From the NCBI GenBank assembly GCA_026874595.1, contig CM049320.1, forward strand, positions 31,344,214 to 31,408,213: 64,000 nucleotides of DNA, written 5' to 3'. The notes under the pieces are model-generated. The model was not told the DNA's origin, did not search any database, and was given only the letters and a program-made list of their open reading frames with translations. Positions 38,399 to 48,678 of this stretch are shown here, piece by piece; the stretch's first letter is position 1; each line of letters starts with the position of its first letter. The position numbers and the translations under genes were made by a program. The DNA comes from Sipunculus nudus. Lineage: Eukaryota; Annelida; Sipuncula; Golfingiida; Sipunculidae.

Positions 38399-39273
38399 GA
38401 ATCACCTGTGGCGAGATATGCAGCTATAACGGCAAAGCTAAACCGGGAAAGTATTACCCGTACTTAACAAAACGGGTGAACTGCCCAAATATCTTATCAC
38501 GGATGGCGAACCCTAAGTCACAAGCAGTATACCCACCACCAAGGTTTATTCCGAGTGCGACGTACGAGGAGTTCACTCAAAATGGGGAATGTCCCAACAC
38601 AACATGGTATATGATCGATTTTAAACCAAACCATGAAACTATTCAGGAAACTGTATCTCAGGAAAAAATAAATGACCTGGTCTACAGAGACAGGAATGGA
38701 GAACATATAAACACGTACAATGATTCTTATCTATGTCGAAATACGCTGCATCGATATAAGAGATATATAAGCGAGAGGCGGGGCCTTGTTATTGGAACAT
38801 TGCAACCTTGGCTAGAGGCCATGCTGCTCAATCTGTTCGCGAGTCACGTGACCACGTCAGATTATAATCCGCTTTATCTGGATCATCCGAAGTTGCGTTT
38901 GTATCATCCAATTGAAGTTGCCAAACGCTTTAGGTCAGGGCAACTGGAGCCGTTTGACTTTGCTGCAAGCTACTCTTCCATTGAACACAGTGGATTAGGC
39001 AGATACGGTGACCCTCTGGATCCGTTTGGGGACCTGGAAGCAGTGGCTCAGGTGTGGTGCATGCTTAAACCAGGAGGAGTATTTTTCCTTGGACTCCCGA
39101 TGGACAAACAAAGCAACACTTGTTCTATTGTATGGAACGCTCACCGCCTCTATGGTTTCACACGGCTAAAACACATGACAGCAAACTGGGAGGTGTTGGA
39201 CCTTCAACAAAATAAGGAAGGACAACCTGATTTGTATAATCATGTGATGCTTGTCCTTCGAAAAGTAACATAA
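38399..39273 (+). CDS. A' terminal exon: second DUF268 domain
   Basis: Encodes the same 290 residues as the gene A terminal exon, starting at acceptor TTTTTATAG|GA. AATAAA follows at 39362. All conserved DUF268 blocks are intact. With no exon 1 in the duplicate, this is either an alternative 3' end of gene A, reached by skipping the first terminal exon, or an unexpressed partial copy. An assembly duplication is the main alternative. Confidence 0.7.
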
Positions 39274-39382
39274 TTGTTGCCACGAAATCTTACAAAATGT
39301 TCAAGTTTAGTCTGGTTCTTGAAAACAAAACTGTCTGCGTAAGTTGGATGTGTATTTCTCCAATAAAATAATGAAAAAATCT

Positions 39383-41270
39383 CATAAAATTCATGGACCT
39401 GAACTGAAGAGCCACATTTGTTCAGGAATGTCTGTCTTTGATATAAAAATAAATGCCATGAAAGCCCAGTCAATATACTTAACTCATAACCAGATATCTG
39501 TCTTTAGCTGAAGTAAGTAAAGTTTCGTTTTACTTATTTGCAGTCGTGACGGTATAAACCGTAACGTTTGACCATGATGGTGATGAAGTTTTCTAGGGTC
39601 ATTGGTAGCCATATTTACTCTATCGCCTGTGAGCGCGCTTTGCAGAAGTACCTTAAAGACAGCCGACAAAGAGTTGGCCATTAGAACGTTCCGGCAAGGA
39701 TGTGTGTTAAACTTAGAATTGATGTATATTGATCTTTAATGTCCGTTATCGAGTTAATGTTATCGACAATGTTAATGTCGACTAGAGTTAATGAACGAGC
39801 GCTTATTAGTCTTTCTTTAGTAAACAGGGATGTTTGTTTTTTTTTGAGTATTTGCATTTTATGAATGATACGTTGGCATGTGTACATTGGTAATGAAAGG
39901 CGTTATGGTTTAAGTTTGAGATGGGCTGGCTTAAGTGTACGTTTCGATCACTAGATGTCGCTACATGTGCTCTGATGCGACAGAGTTAGACTTGCTTTTA
40001 TTTACATTTTAGTCACCAGATGACCCTGCATGCGGCCTGATCTACAGATACCAAGGATTTTGTTATTACAATTTTGAGCGCTTTTTAAGTGATTACAGAG
40101 TTTAAGTATAATCATGATGTCAGAATTTTTTATTCTTATATTTTTCCACATAACTCAATACATTGTTTCATGTGTCTTGATGAGTTTCACTCACATGAGT
40201 ACTTAAGTAATTAAACACTATGTTATTTGCATATTATAACCAGAGCAGTCAGAATAGCTTCATAAGCACATGTATTCAAGTAAGATGCCAAGACTTGTGT
40301 ATTTTCGTTCATGTTATAAAGAATTATGAGAGTATGAGATACCATTACAGTAGTTGCTTGTGGGCTCTTATTGTTATATTGTCATTAGCATGTTTTGCAG
40401 AGAAATAACAGTATCCACATACATAAAGTTATTTTTATTGAACAAATTAAGAAATCTTAAATGTTTGCTTTATTCACAGCTATAGTACAATATCATAATA
40501 TTATTAGCAGGCTACTATGTGTGTGTATTTCAGTTTCACTTGAGTAAATGCTGTTAAAGACTGCGATTAAACTTGCCTTCATCTTGCTGAATGATGGGAG
40601 TTGCCAGCTACACTGTCATATGTCCATAATGACCATACATTTACCAAAAGTGTATTTATATGAATGTTTATATAATGTCCCATTGTTTGAAACTATATTC
40701 ACACATTATACTTCTCGTAGGAAGGTCATATAAAATTTCATTGGAGTGTTCACATGAGCACGGTGTGACAACGACAATTCGGTACGACTATCCGGCTATT
40801 TTTCGAATCAGTCTGTGACCGATTTTTTTATACTGCCGGACATAATCGTACGGCGCGACTCCCGTAAAATGACGTAAGTACTATCATACAGGCATCCTTA
40901 TCCAGCATTGTAGTTTAAGTACCCTGATATGCTCCAAATGCCAAAATTTTAAGATAAACAAAAGATAGATATAGATTTTATAAGGTTTATGAAATAAATT
41001 CCAATACGTTTATTTCTGTTTTCATCTTTGATAATTACATTGGATCCATCGTGATGGACGAACACGTCCGATAAATCCTCCGATTATAAATTTTGAAGGA
41101 TTAATGTGTACACCCTAAACACATTGTAGTTGTCGTCGCCGCTGCCACTGATGTTACCGGATTAACGTATAAATGTGTCGAAGCTTAATTGAAAAGCTCA
41201 ACGAAAAGATTGTTGTATAACAAGGACTAATAGGTGTGAGCTTCGAAGCATATCGAACACCTATATACAA
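39383..41270. other. No gene seen
   Basis: About 1.9 kb of unique-looking AT-rich sequence. Small inverted motifs (for example around 39740-39790, GTTAATGTTATCGACAATG) but no exon with credible splice signals and no recognised repeat. 40740-41120 is locally GC- and CpG-richer without an open frame. Confidence 0.5.
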
Positions 41271-41650
41271 GTTACCCCTTTCATACATAATACGTTTTGA
41301 AACCGATTTAGGCAAAAGCTGTTTTGCCAAACCGGTTTAGTGCGTTCACACGGGCACCTTGCACCAATGCGTGTTGTGTACATTTCACATGCAATGTAAC
41401 AGTATGCAGACACAAGCATTCGCTCATGTGCTGTGACCGAGGTGCTGCTTGAAAACTTGGCCCACACCGATCTAGAGCGTTCACATGACACTTTAGCCAG
41501 AAGGATAAAACAATTCATTTCCAAAACGGTCTGATCCACCGTTTAGGCTGAAACGGTTTGAAAGCGCTTTGGATTACCTTGTGAATGCTCTATTGCGCAT
41601 TCAGAAGGGTTTTTTGACCAGTTTGCAATTTGCCATGTGAAAGGGGTAAT
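41271..41650. mobile_element. MITE-like element with 14-bp inverted ends
   Basis: The left end TTACCCCTTTCATACAT and the right end CCATGTGAAAGGGGTAA are inverted repeats. The interior is built from GCGTTCACACGGGCACC-like and AACCGGTTTAG-like blocks and has no coding capacity. A related fragment is at about 60061-60170. The superfamily cannot be named because no clear target duplication is seen. Confidence 0.65.
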
Positions 41651-41679
41651 TGGCATGTATAGGCCAGAACCATGCACGC

Positions 41680-42330
41680 AACCGCGCTGAAGGGTTTTGG
41701 TCCTGCTACTCATCAAATATTTGGTGTTTCAAACTTGCCTTAATTATCGCCTTGTTTCTTGATTGCTCTGGAGTTGTGGAACCGAACCAAGTCCAAGCGG
41801 AGTGATGCCAGTACCCCTATCCAGCAGAAGACCCTATGACCAACACAGGCCAGGTTGCACAGGTCGGAAATTGGGAACCTTCGCTTGGTAACTAACAGAG
41901 GGGACGGACAGTAGGGTTCAACAGCCATGCCGGTTCAGGATACGAAGGGCTGTCCCTCTGACCTTACCATAGGTGCCGGTAAGTGGTCAGCGGGCCCGAA
42001 AACACCAAAGATTCTAACTCGGCAGGTTCTGAGTAGAATATTCGATATACCTTTAATAGATACTCCACCTACATTATAAGTAGACTTGCCCATAAATGAC
42101 TATATGATAAAGTTGCCGGGCCCTATGGGTGAGATGAAAGAGTCACTTGTTCACTTGTCCAAATTGCGGGCCTAGAGTAGAGACCCAACCGTATGGCTTC
42201 TAGTTACTTTGTAGCCAGGGTCTCCCCTAATAATTAAATGGATGATGTTAGGCACCGGACCGGCGATTTAAGTTGAGTAGCCCGCAGCTCTCCATATCTT
42301 GAGTAAAAAGAAAAACCCCATCGGCTGAAA
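41680..42330. other. GC-richer unidentified insert
   Basis: Composition rises sharply against its surroundings (for example the CCTATCCAGCAGAAGACCC and GGTCAGCGGGCCCGAAAACA stretches). It interrupts sequence that is nearly continuous in the related block at 60061-60470, which suggests an insertion. No reading frame or terminal repeat was recognised. Confidence 0.4.
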
Positions 42331-42499
42331 GTATGATCTTGATTTTGCTTAGTTATAAATACCTTTCCAAAATCGGAAAGACCTTTCGGCCATTTGGTGA
42401 TCTAAAAATTAACTTGCTGTGTTGTTTAATTTATCTGTAGGAAGAATCCTAAATTTGGCGGTGCCTTTGCAAATCTCAATATTTTCAATGACTGACACG

Positions 42500-42760
42500 A
42501 ACCAATATTTCTGTAAATTAGTTCAGACGAAACAATTTAATATACCATGGGGTACCTGAGAGTAAATGACGAGACAACTAGGAAGAGAGTCAGAAGAAAG
42601 TAAAATTAGTGATGAAAGAGAAATTAAGATTGATTCAGAGGGTAAGAAAATAAGTATTGGTAGAGCACACCTGCTACCTGTTAGAGATGGAAAACCAAGA
42701 TAACAAGATATTATAGTATCACATGATTATAGTATACCTGTACCGTTACCTAGGTACACA
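42500..42760 (+). repeat. Block duplicated at 60190-60470
   Basis: Shared ordered text: AGACGAAACAATTTA, CCATGG, GTCAGAAGAAAGTAA, ATAAGTATTG, AGAGATGGAAAACCAAG and ATGATTATAGT. Non-coding and diverged. Confidence 0.7.
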
Positions 42761-42766
42761 TTTCAG

Positions 42767-42790
42767 AGTACCTGTACCTGTACCTGTACC
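42767..42790. repeat. Short (TACCTG)n repeat
   Basis: About four copies of a hexamer with flanking degenerate copies. Confidence 0.8.
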
Positions 42791-43309
42791 CGGAACTAAA
42801 GTACCTCCCACAGCTTTTAACCAGAATATGCACACACAGAAACGCTTAATATGAATACAAAGGAAGGTCGGTCCAATTTGTAATGAAATCACCCCAATGA
42901 TTTTCTGTGTGCCGGTCGTTTGTTCTACCAGTTAGCTTATACAGCTGGCCAAGCCCTCGGTGTTTATCACACTTTTACAAGAACAAGGGAAGTGACGTCA
43001 GCGTGCTACATACTAAATTTGTCGACACTGACTTTGCTTGTAAAAGCGAGAACTGATGGCTTTTTATGGCATGCTGCATATATAATTTGTTGAGAGATGT
43101 ATGAATAGCCATCTGGTTCCTTGTATAGAGTGACAGAGCATAAATACAAAGAAAAAATGATTCCCCCGGTATGGGGATCGAATAATAAAGGGGTTTCTGA
43201 TATCCTTTGCCTAGCGGTCGAGAAACCGACCTGCAATAGGAAAGTCATGGATCCAAGTCATACATCTATCCACTTATAAAGAAATATATATAATCGGAAG
43301 TGAATCCAT
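42791..43309. other. No gene seen
   Basis: Mixed sequence with a weak tRNA-like stretch (TTTGCCTAGCGGTCGAG, near 43205) that lacks a good B box. Possibly an old SINE; not supported further. Confidence 0.4.
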
Positions 43310-43585
43310 TGAAGCTCAATGTGTTGTTTTTGGCACCGTCCGGTATAATATTCCTTCCCAGAACATTATTGTTGTGTTCAGGAAGCTCAGAAGGAAAGTG
43401 TGCTCTGATTTAGATGTAATCTAGGTTCTGGCGTCACCTGATTCGCAGATTAGGTCTCCGGCTGTCGGTAAGTATACACAATACTGGGCCTTACATGATG
43501 GAAAGACACAGGCTGAGGATTCTCTCCGTGCCGTTTATGGGAGGTTCGATCATGCGTTACTTCGTGTATGCTACACAAATCTGTA
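43310..43585 (+). repeat. Dispersed repeat X, copy 2
   Basis: Partner of 22300-22580 with the same block order, ending at TTCGATCATGCGTTACTTCGT. Diverged by roughly a fifth by eye. Confidence 0.7.
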
Positions 43586-43959
43586 TTTGTATTAAGTGAA
43601 AGGGTCTGTTGCCTCTTCTGAAATTGTTTTTTAATTTATACATTTGTTTTATCCAACATCTTTTTCTGTTCAATGTATGTTGAAAAGGAGGTGTAAGCTA
43701 TATGCTATGGGCCTTTAGGCCAGTCTCTGTAAATACTATTGCACAAAGCAAACACTGGGTGTCAAGCCATTCCCCATTTATTGATAGTGGCACTTCCAAA
43801 TAAACCAAAATTCCAAGCACAGCTGTGAAGCTATTTGGAAGAATGGATAACATTGGGAGTGGTAAGTTCTGTGCAGGACGACATTTCTCACAATCTGAAT
43901 AATGGATGTGATCCGCTGTGTGGTATGACGTTATTTATGGTGTATTTATGAATATGCTG

Positions 43960-44300
43960 AATGTTCAGATAACTTGGTATCCGTGTATAGGCCTTATCAT
44001 AACAAAATATCAGAACATATCAGAAAAGTAAAACGCTCATTCAGAATAGGTGGTGAGACGATATGTTGATAAATGAGCTAATTGTTCATGTGTAAAACAA
44101 ATCTTAGAAGGTCATCTCACAGTATGCTGCATATAGCGCTGCTAGGAGATAAGTTGTTCAATGGAAAGAGCCCTGTTCGAAACAGCAGAAACAGAAAAAT
44201 ATGGTATGTTGTCTGTGAAAATATAACATCAATCTTATGACCCGCATCTCGTTTTCCGCAGGAATACATTCAGATAACATCTTCAAACACTTAGTCGGAA
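43960..44300 (+). repeat. Dispersed repeat Z, copy 1
   Basis: Resembles 55790-56340 and 58165-58590: CTTGGTAT, CCTTATC, AAATATCAGA, GGTATGTTGATAAATGAGCTA-like and TATGCTGCATATAGC-like blocks occur in the same order. Confidence 0.6.
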
Positions 44301-44619
44301 ACAACTCCGGTGACGTGTCAAGAAAGACATACATGTGCCAAACAGACTTTACATTTGCCGGGTAGCTTTGGCACTATTCTGTACATATGACGAAACCTCT
44401 TATGAAAGGTAATTGTAATCCATATCTGCGTCAATATTTTGCATTTCATGCAGACCTTTTATAGAAATGAAGAGTGAATTAACAGTTGCGCCTTCTAAGG
44501 CCAATGACAGAAATAAATCTAAGGAATTAAATTTAAAAGCCATAGCCTACCCGCATCATATCATATTTGTGTAACGAATTGAAATTTTTATATAGGTTTG
44601 CGTTGTAAAATTTTTGAAT

Positions 44620-44820
44620 TTTGGTGTAAATCCAAGCATAAATAACCCAAGAATGAGTGCTATATGAAGTTTTATAACATTAATGTTTACACTAAGATGT
44701 AGAATGTGACCATATGGCCATTTGTGGAGAGCGAAGCATGAGGTCTCAGAGGACAATGACGTTATGCAACGCGACGTTTACCTGAAATGTGTCAAAGGGG
44801 CATGGTTGTTGTTCGTTGCT
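44620..44820 (+). repeat. Dispersed repeat Y, copy 2
   Basis: Partner of 24160-24360; similarity stops abruptly after GCATGGTTGTTGTTCGTTG. Confidence 0.75.
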
Positions 44821-44834
44821 TATTATAAACTTTT

Positions 44835-45454
44835 TATGTGTAAACTTGCCCAATGTGTAGACAACCTACGACTACGGTCGATTTAAGAGCGATTGACAAA
44901 TCACGCACGGCAACGAGGCAATTGGGCCGTAACCAGTGAATAGAAAATAGTGATTTTGAAGCCAAAATAAAAATACATTATGAAAAGTAATGTAAAAAAT
45001 CCTTTCTGCAAATTATGTTTAATTGTGCCTGTAATCTTAATGAGGTTGTAGTTCTTCCATAAGGGTGAGATTGGCCGTCATTCTAATATTTTAAAGATTA
45101 AGAATTTCTCTTTGATAAGCAATTAACAATTCGACTCGTATGGCCAGAGAGTAAAGCAATGCTTACATATTATCAGTTGATAAAACACTAGGCCCAAAAA
45201 CTATACAAGTTTAAAATCAAGCTGAATAAAATTACCAATTTATTTAATATTACAATAAAAATGGTGGTGACATATATTGATTCTCTTGTGAATCTAGCGC
45301 TACATCTTGATATATAAGTTGAATATGTAGTCTAAGCTCACAATACCCATAACATTTCCACAATTAACAATGCGATTTAGTTGTCTAGAATGTAACTGTT
45401 TACCATGCTGTAATGCATTTAAGGACATTTGAATGGATAATTTGGCAGCAGGTA
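44835..45454 (+). repeat. Dispersed repeat W, longest copy
   Basis: Begins GTGTAAACTTGCCCAATGTG and ends AATTTGGCAGCAGGTA, just inside the 3' end of gene B. Two reverse-oriented partial copies are present: 47919-48312 matches 45017-45454, and 53160-53355 matches 44835-45020. No coding capacity. Confidence 0.8.
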
Positions 45455-45482
45455 TCCATTTGCTTTCACTTCCTTTTTTTAC

Positions 45483-45498
45483 TGTCCACGAATGGACA
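45483..45498 (-). promoter_or_regulatory. Hairpin in gene B 3' untranslated region
   Basis: On the mRNA strand the sequence reads TGTCCA-TTCG-TGGACA: a 6-bp stem with a UUCG tetraloop, extendable by a wobble pair, followed by an A-rich run. The same hairpin is in the copied fragment at 35063-35078. Function unknown. Confidence 0.45.
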
Positions 45499-45531
45499 AT
45501 AGTTAAACTTTATATGCTGTCCTGATATAAT

Positions 45532-46391
45532 CTAGAATGGTGCTTTACGAAGGACAATCATCACATCACTCCCCTTCTTTTTTTGGATATCCATTACCTC
45601 CCAATTTGCCGTCACATGCTGTAGTCGAGAGTAACTATAGAGACGATGAGCGTTGAATACAATAGCACAGCTGTTACTTCTACTGTTCATCGGAAGTCCG
45701 AGGAAAAATACTCCTCCTGGTTTAACCATGCACCACACCTGAGCCAACGCTACCAGATCACCAAACGGATCTAATGGGTCACCGAATCTGCCTAACCCAC
45801 TGTGTTCAATAGAAGAGTAGCTCGCAGCAAAATCGAAAACCTTTTGCTGCCCTGATATAAATTGGTTGGCAAGTTTTATTGGATGATACGCGCTCAACTT
45901 CAGATGATCATAACTAAGCGGATAATATTCTGACGTAGTCACGTGACTCGCGTTCAGATTGAGTAGCATCGCCTCGAGCCAAGGATGCAAGGTTCCAATA
46001 ACAATGCCTCGCCCTCCACTGATATATTTCTTATACAAATGTAGGGTATTTCTACAAAGATAATTATCAGCGTACTTGTTGATATTGTGTCCCTTTTTAT
46101 CTTTGTCAAGCAGGCTTTCTATGCCTTTCCGGGATATCTTTTTCTCAACAAGTTTATAGTTCGGCTTAAAATCGATGAAATACCACGTTCCGTTGGTACA
46201 TTCCCCATTCTGAGTGAATTCTTTGTATGTTGCATCCGGAATAAACTTTGGTGGTGGGTATACTACTTGTGACTGATTTTTCGCCATCAGTGATAAAATA
46301 TTTTGACAGTTCACCTCTTTAGTTATGTAGGGGTAATACTTCCCTGGTGTCGCTTTGCCTTTATAGCTGCATATCTCACCACAGGTGATTT
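45532..46391 (-). CDS. Gene B terminal exon: DUF268 domain
   Basis: Acceptor TTGTTACAG|AA gives Glu across the junction, then ITCGEICSYKGKATPGKYYP. About 285 codons plus stop. Similar to the gene A terminal exon throughout, most strongly over the SSIEHSG to LGLPM stretch. Confidence 0.9.
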
Positions 46392-47365
46392 CTGTAACAA
46401 ACGTAGATCGATTTAAATGGATGTGTTCACGCCCTGTCAATGGCATTAGTTACTGAGAATGTAGGTATCCATACGATAGGGTGATGTGTTATTATAAACC
46501 TATTGTGATATCAGGTTTAACATGCAGTTATGGGTTAGGAATAATCTGGAAGCAAACACAGACTTAATTTCTTGTCAAAGAATCAGATTAGAAAGAAATG
46601 AAAGTGTAATCATTTCCATTCTTTCGCTCGTCGCCCTATTTGTCAATAGTAGCTACATGATGCTGCACCTAATACCACTGTTTTCAGTTAAGTGGTTGCA
46701 TTCTTGGGTGCGTGCTAGCGTGATAACAATTATAAGTGTCTCAACACTTTTTCTTTGGCTTGTGGGATTTGACGTTGCTTTAGGCGTTTTAAAAAAACAC
46801 GACATTGATGAATCGGAGAAGTAGAACACATTGAAAACCTACCAGCCCCCGACTTCTGTGGTATGATATGATACACAACTTTGATCTTATCTAAAATCGT
46901 AAAAGAGAATTCTTTGTCAGATTGTTTGTAAAATGAGCATAGTTACCCTCATATAAATATAATCTGCTTTGAATTATTTATTTCTAACATATCCTGAAAC
47001 ATGTATCCTTATTTATTCAGAAACGTGCTTGGCATAGAATTGGAAATCTTTAAACTAAAAAATGTTCGGTATGAATAAAATTTGTCGATAGTTATACCCT
47101 AATAGAATTTACCCCAGTAGAATGTTTAAATATATTTAATAAATCATCAAGTTCAATTTACGAGGTGGTTTCGACACACCCTATTGAGAATGCAGATCCT
47201 TATATAGAAAAAAGCATGTCCTACCTGATATCCATGATGGATAGAGCAGCACGTATATCATCATGAACAACATGAATATCGCAAACGCTATGCGAAACCG
47301 ACCCATCATTACCCAACTGTTCTGTTCAATAGACACACCTCAACTGGATAGTTCAATTTGAGAAC
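45532..47365 (-). CDS. Gene B: three-exon DUF268 paralogue
   Basis: Model on the - strand: 47309-47225 (coding part of exon 1), 46890-46843, 46391-45532; phase-1 introns. The predicted protein is 330 residues: 28-residue anchor exon with RFRIA, one 16-residue stem cassette and a DUF268 domain of about 285 residues. The open frame reads 5' past the acceptor to an ATG at 46446, but homology with gene A begins exactly at the acceptor TTTGTTACAG, so that ATG lies in the intron. The domain keeps VIGTLHPWLEAMLL, FDFAASYSSIEHSG and VKPGGVFFLGLPMN and ends DVMIVLRKAPF. It is likely a type II membrane protein of the secretory pathway (inference); enzymatic role unknown. Confidence 0.85.
46522..46824 (+). 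CDS. Candidate small two-helix membrane protein, antisense in gene B intron
   Basis: 100 codons from ATG to TAG. Two hydrophobic segments at about residues 28-48 and 64-87 are separated by a short loop with FSVKWLHSWVR, and the tail is charged (KKHDIDESEK). It lies opposite the intron between the stem exon and terminal exon of gene B. I recognise no family. Chance is possible; the helix-like composition and the charged end are the only support. Confidence 0.25.
   Translation: MQLWVRNNLEANTDLISCQRIRLERNESVIISILSLVALFVNSSYMMLHLIPLFSVKWLHSWVRASVITIISVSTLFLWLVGFDVALGVLKKHDIDESEK
46843..46890 (-). CDS. Gene B single stem exon
   Basis: 48-bp exon between ACGATTTTAG and GTAGGT on the - strand, phase 1 at both ends, adding DKIKVVYHIIPQKSGA. 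Same length and phase as the gene A cassettes, with shared D..K start. Confidence 0.75.
47225..47365 (-). CDS. Gene B exon 1: start codon and membrane anchor
   Basis: Acceptor GTCTTTACAG, then a 56-base leader, ATGATG at 47309-47304 and 85 coding bases to donor TCAG|GTAGGA. The peptide starts MMGRFRIAFAIF and is Met/Ile/Leu/Phe-rich, then YPSWIS. It is the counterpart of gene A exon 1. Confidence 0.78.
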
Positions 47366-47484
47366 CTGTAAAGACAGCATACAGGTTAAAGCCGTCCTTT
47401 GTCCATTAAACAAGCAGTACATAAACTACTTATTTTACATGAATTCTTCAATTAGTTTTAATAATTTATACGAGGCACTCTCCA

Positions 47485-47640
47485 TAGCCCGGATAGTAGC
47501 GTTAGGTAGTCTGAGCCGGAAAAATCCACCGACCTGGTATACGGGCTAATACAGCCCACTCTCATAGCAACGCCGGGGATCGAACCCGTGTCGCCAGCGG
47601 AGAGAGCTGAGCTTTTTACTATTCGCTATCCAGGTCTTTA
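47485..47640 (-). mobile_element. tRNA-derived SINE, minus strand
   Basis: On the - strand there is an A-box-like ATAGCGAATAGTAAAAAG (47629-47612), then GGGTTCGATCCCC as B box (47587-47575), followed by an unrelated tail. It sits upstream of gene B exon 1. Confidence 0.7.
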
Positions 47641-47918
47641 AAGAAAGACATTCTGTAAAGATCTTATATTAGTAGTTACATGGAACCATCATGTTGAGTA
47701 CCCATAATAAATTATACATTATGATTAAAATATCAATAATTAGATAGCTAACAAAACCTGCATTATGATATATAACTAATATAAGTCATATAAGTTAAAG
47801 ATTGGAGAGGAGATCCTTATTCCACAGACGCTTCATGTATTCAGATATATGTTCTGAAGGCATCCTTCTAACTTTCTTCAAAAGGTCGACAAAAGATATG
47901 TGATCTTAAAATCTTACC

Positions 47919-48312
47919 TGCTGCCAAATTATTCATTTAAATGTTCTTATATGCATTACAGCAGGGTAAACTGTTACATTCTAGACAACTAAATTGCACT
48001 ATTAAATATGAAACTGTTATGTGTATTTTAGGGTTAGACTACATATTCATCTTTCATATCAAAAGGTATCGCTGGATTCACACGAGATTCAATATATGTT
48101 ACGACTTTTAAATATAATATTAAATAAATTGATAATATTATTCAGCTTGATTTTTGAAATTGTATCATTCTTTGGGGCCTAATGTTATAATAACTGACCA
48201 TATGGAAGCATGGTTTACTCTCTTGCCATTTGAGTACATATTTTTAACTGCTTATCAAAGGTTAAGTTTTAATCTTCAAAATCTTAAAATGACGGCCGAT
48301 CTCAAACCAATG
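47919..48312 (-). repeat. Dispersed repeat W, inverted copy
   Basis: Reverse complement of about 45017-45454, roughly 80 percent alike by eye, sharing the end AATTTGGCAGCAGGTA. With 44835-45454 it brackets gene B as an inverted pair. Confidence 0.8.
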
Positions 48313-48479
48313 AAAGTAATACACCTTCAGGAGATTTTAAGATCACAGGTACATTTAAAGTCAAAGTTTCATGCACTTTTATAAGTTAAAAAAGCGTTAT
48401 GTACCCTTTTAATAAGTTAATACAGTGCTTACAACACCGTTTCAAGCTGAACGAGATCGTATTAATGCACCATTTTATC

Positions 48480-48670
48480 CGTGAAACATCACGGTAATCA
48501 CGCTGCTGAGTGCAAAGGTGCACTCGGTGATACGCGGTGGGCGTGGCTTCAGTGACGTCACGTGTGGCACTGGTGGGTAAACATCACATGGGTCAACGTG
48601 CCGCGTCTTGCCGGTCTGCATCCTTGACTGCCGTGTTTTTCCCCTCGACAAACAATTTATATCTTACACA
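48480..48670 (+). promoter_or_regulatory. CpG-rich upstream region with CRE/E-box
   Basis: GC and CpG rise well above background. TGACGTCACGTGTG (48553-48566) merges a full CRE with an E-box CACGTG, 113 bp before the THAP start codon. The same 14 bp occurs inverted at 52663-52676. Confidence 0.55.
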
Positions 48671-48678
48671 GTATCAAA

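Larger units (their letters stand above)
35350..39382 (+). repeat. Tandem duplicate of 30980-35018
   Basis: Copy of 30980-35018 at offset 4370, falling to 4364 after the (AT)n tract. Apart from the microsatellite I noted only one substitution (GGATGGGT versus GGATGTGT near the 3' end). It includes half of repeat element 2, a dead cassette, two intact stem exons and the DUF268 terminal exon. It lacks exon 1 and the first cassettes. Confidence 0.93.

Noticed and set aside
42920-42970. tRNA A-box-like text on the - strand (AAGCTAACTGGTAGAAC)
   Set aside because: No B box at the right distance.
46392-46446. Upstream ATG of the gene B terminal exon frame
   Set aside because: Homology with gene A begins at the acceptor 46392/46391; the extension is intron read-through.
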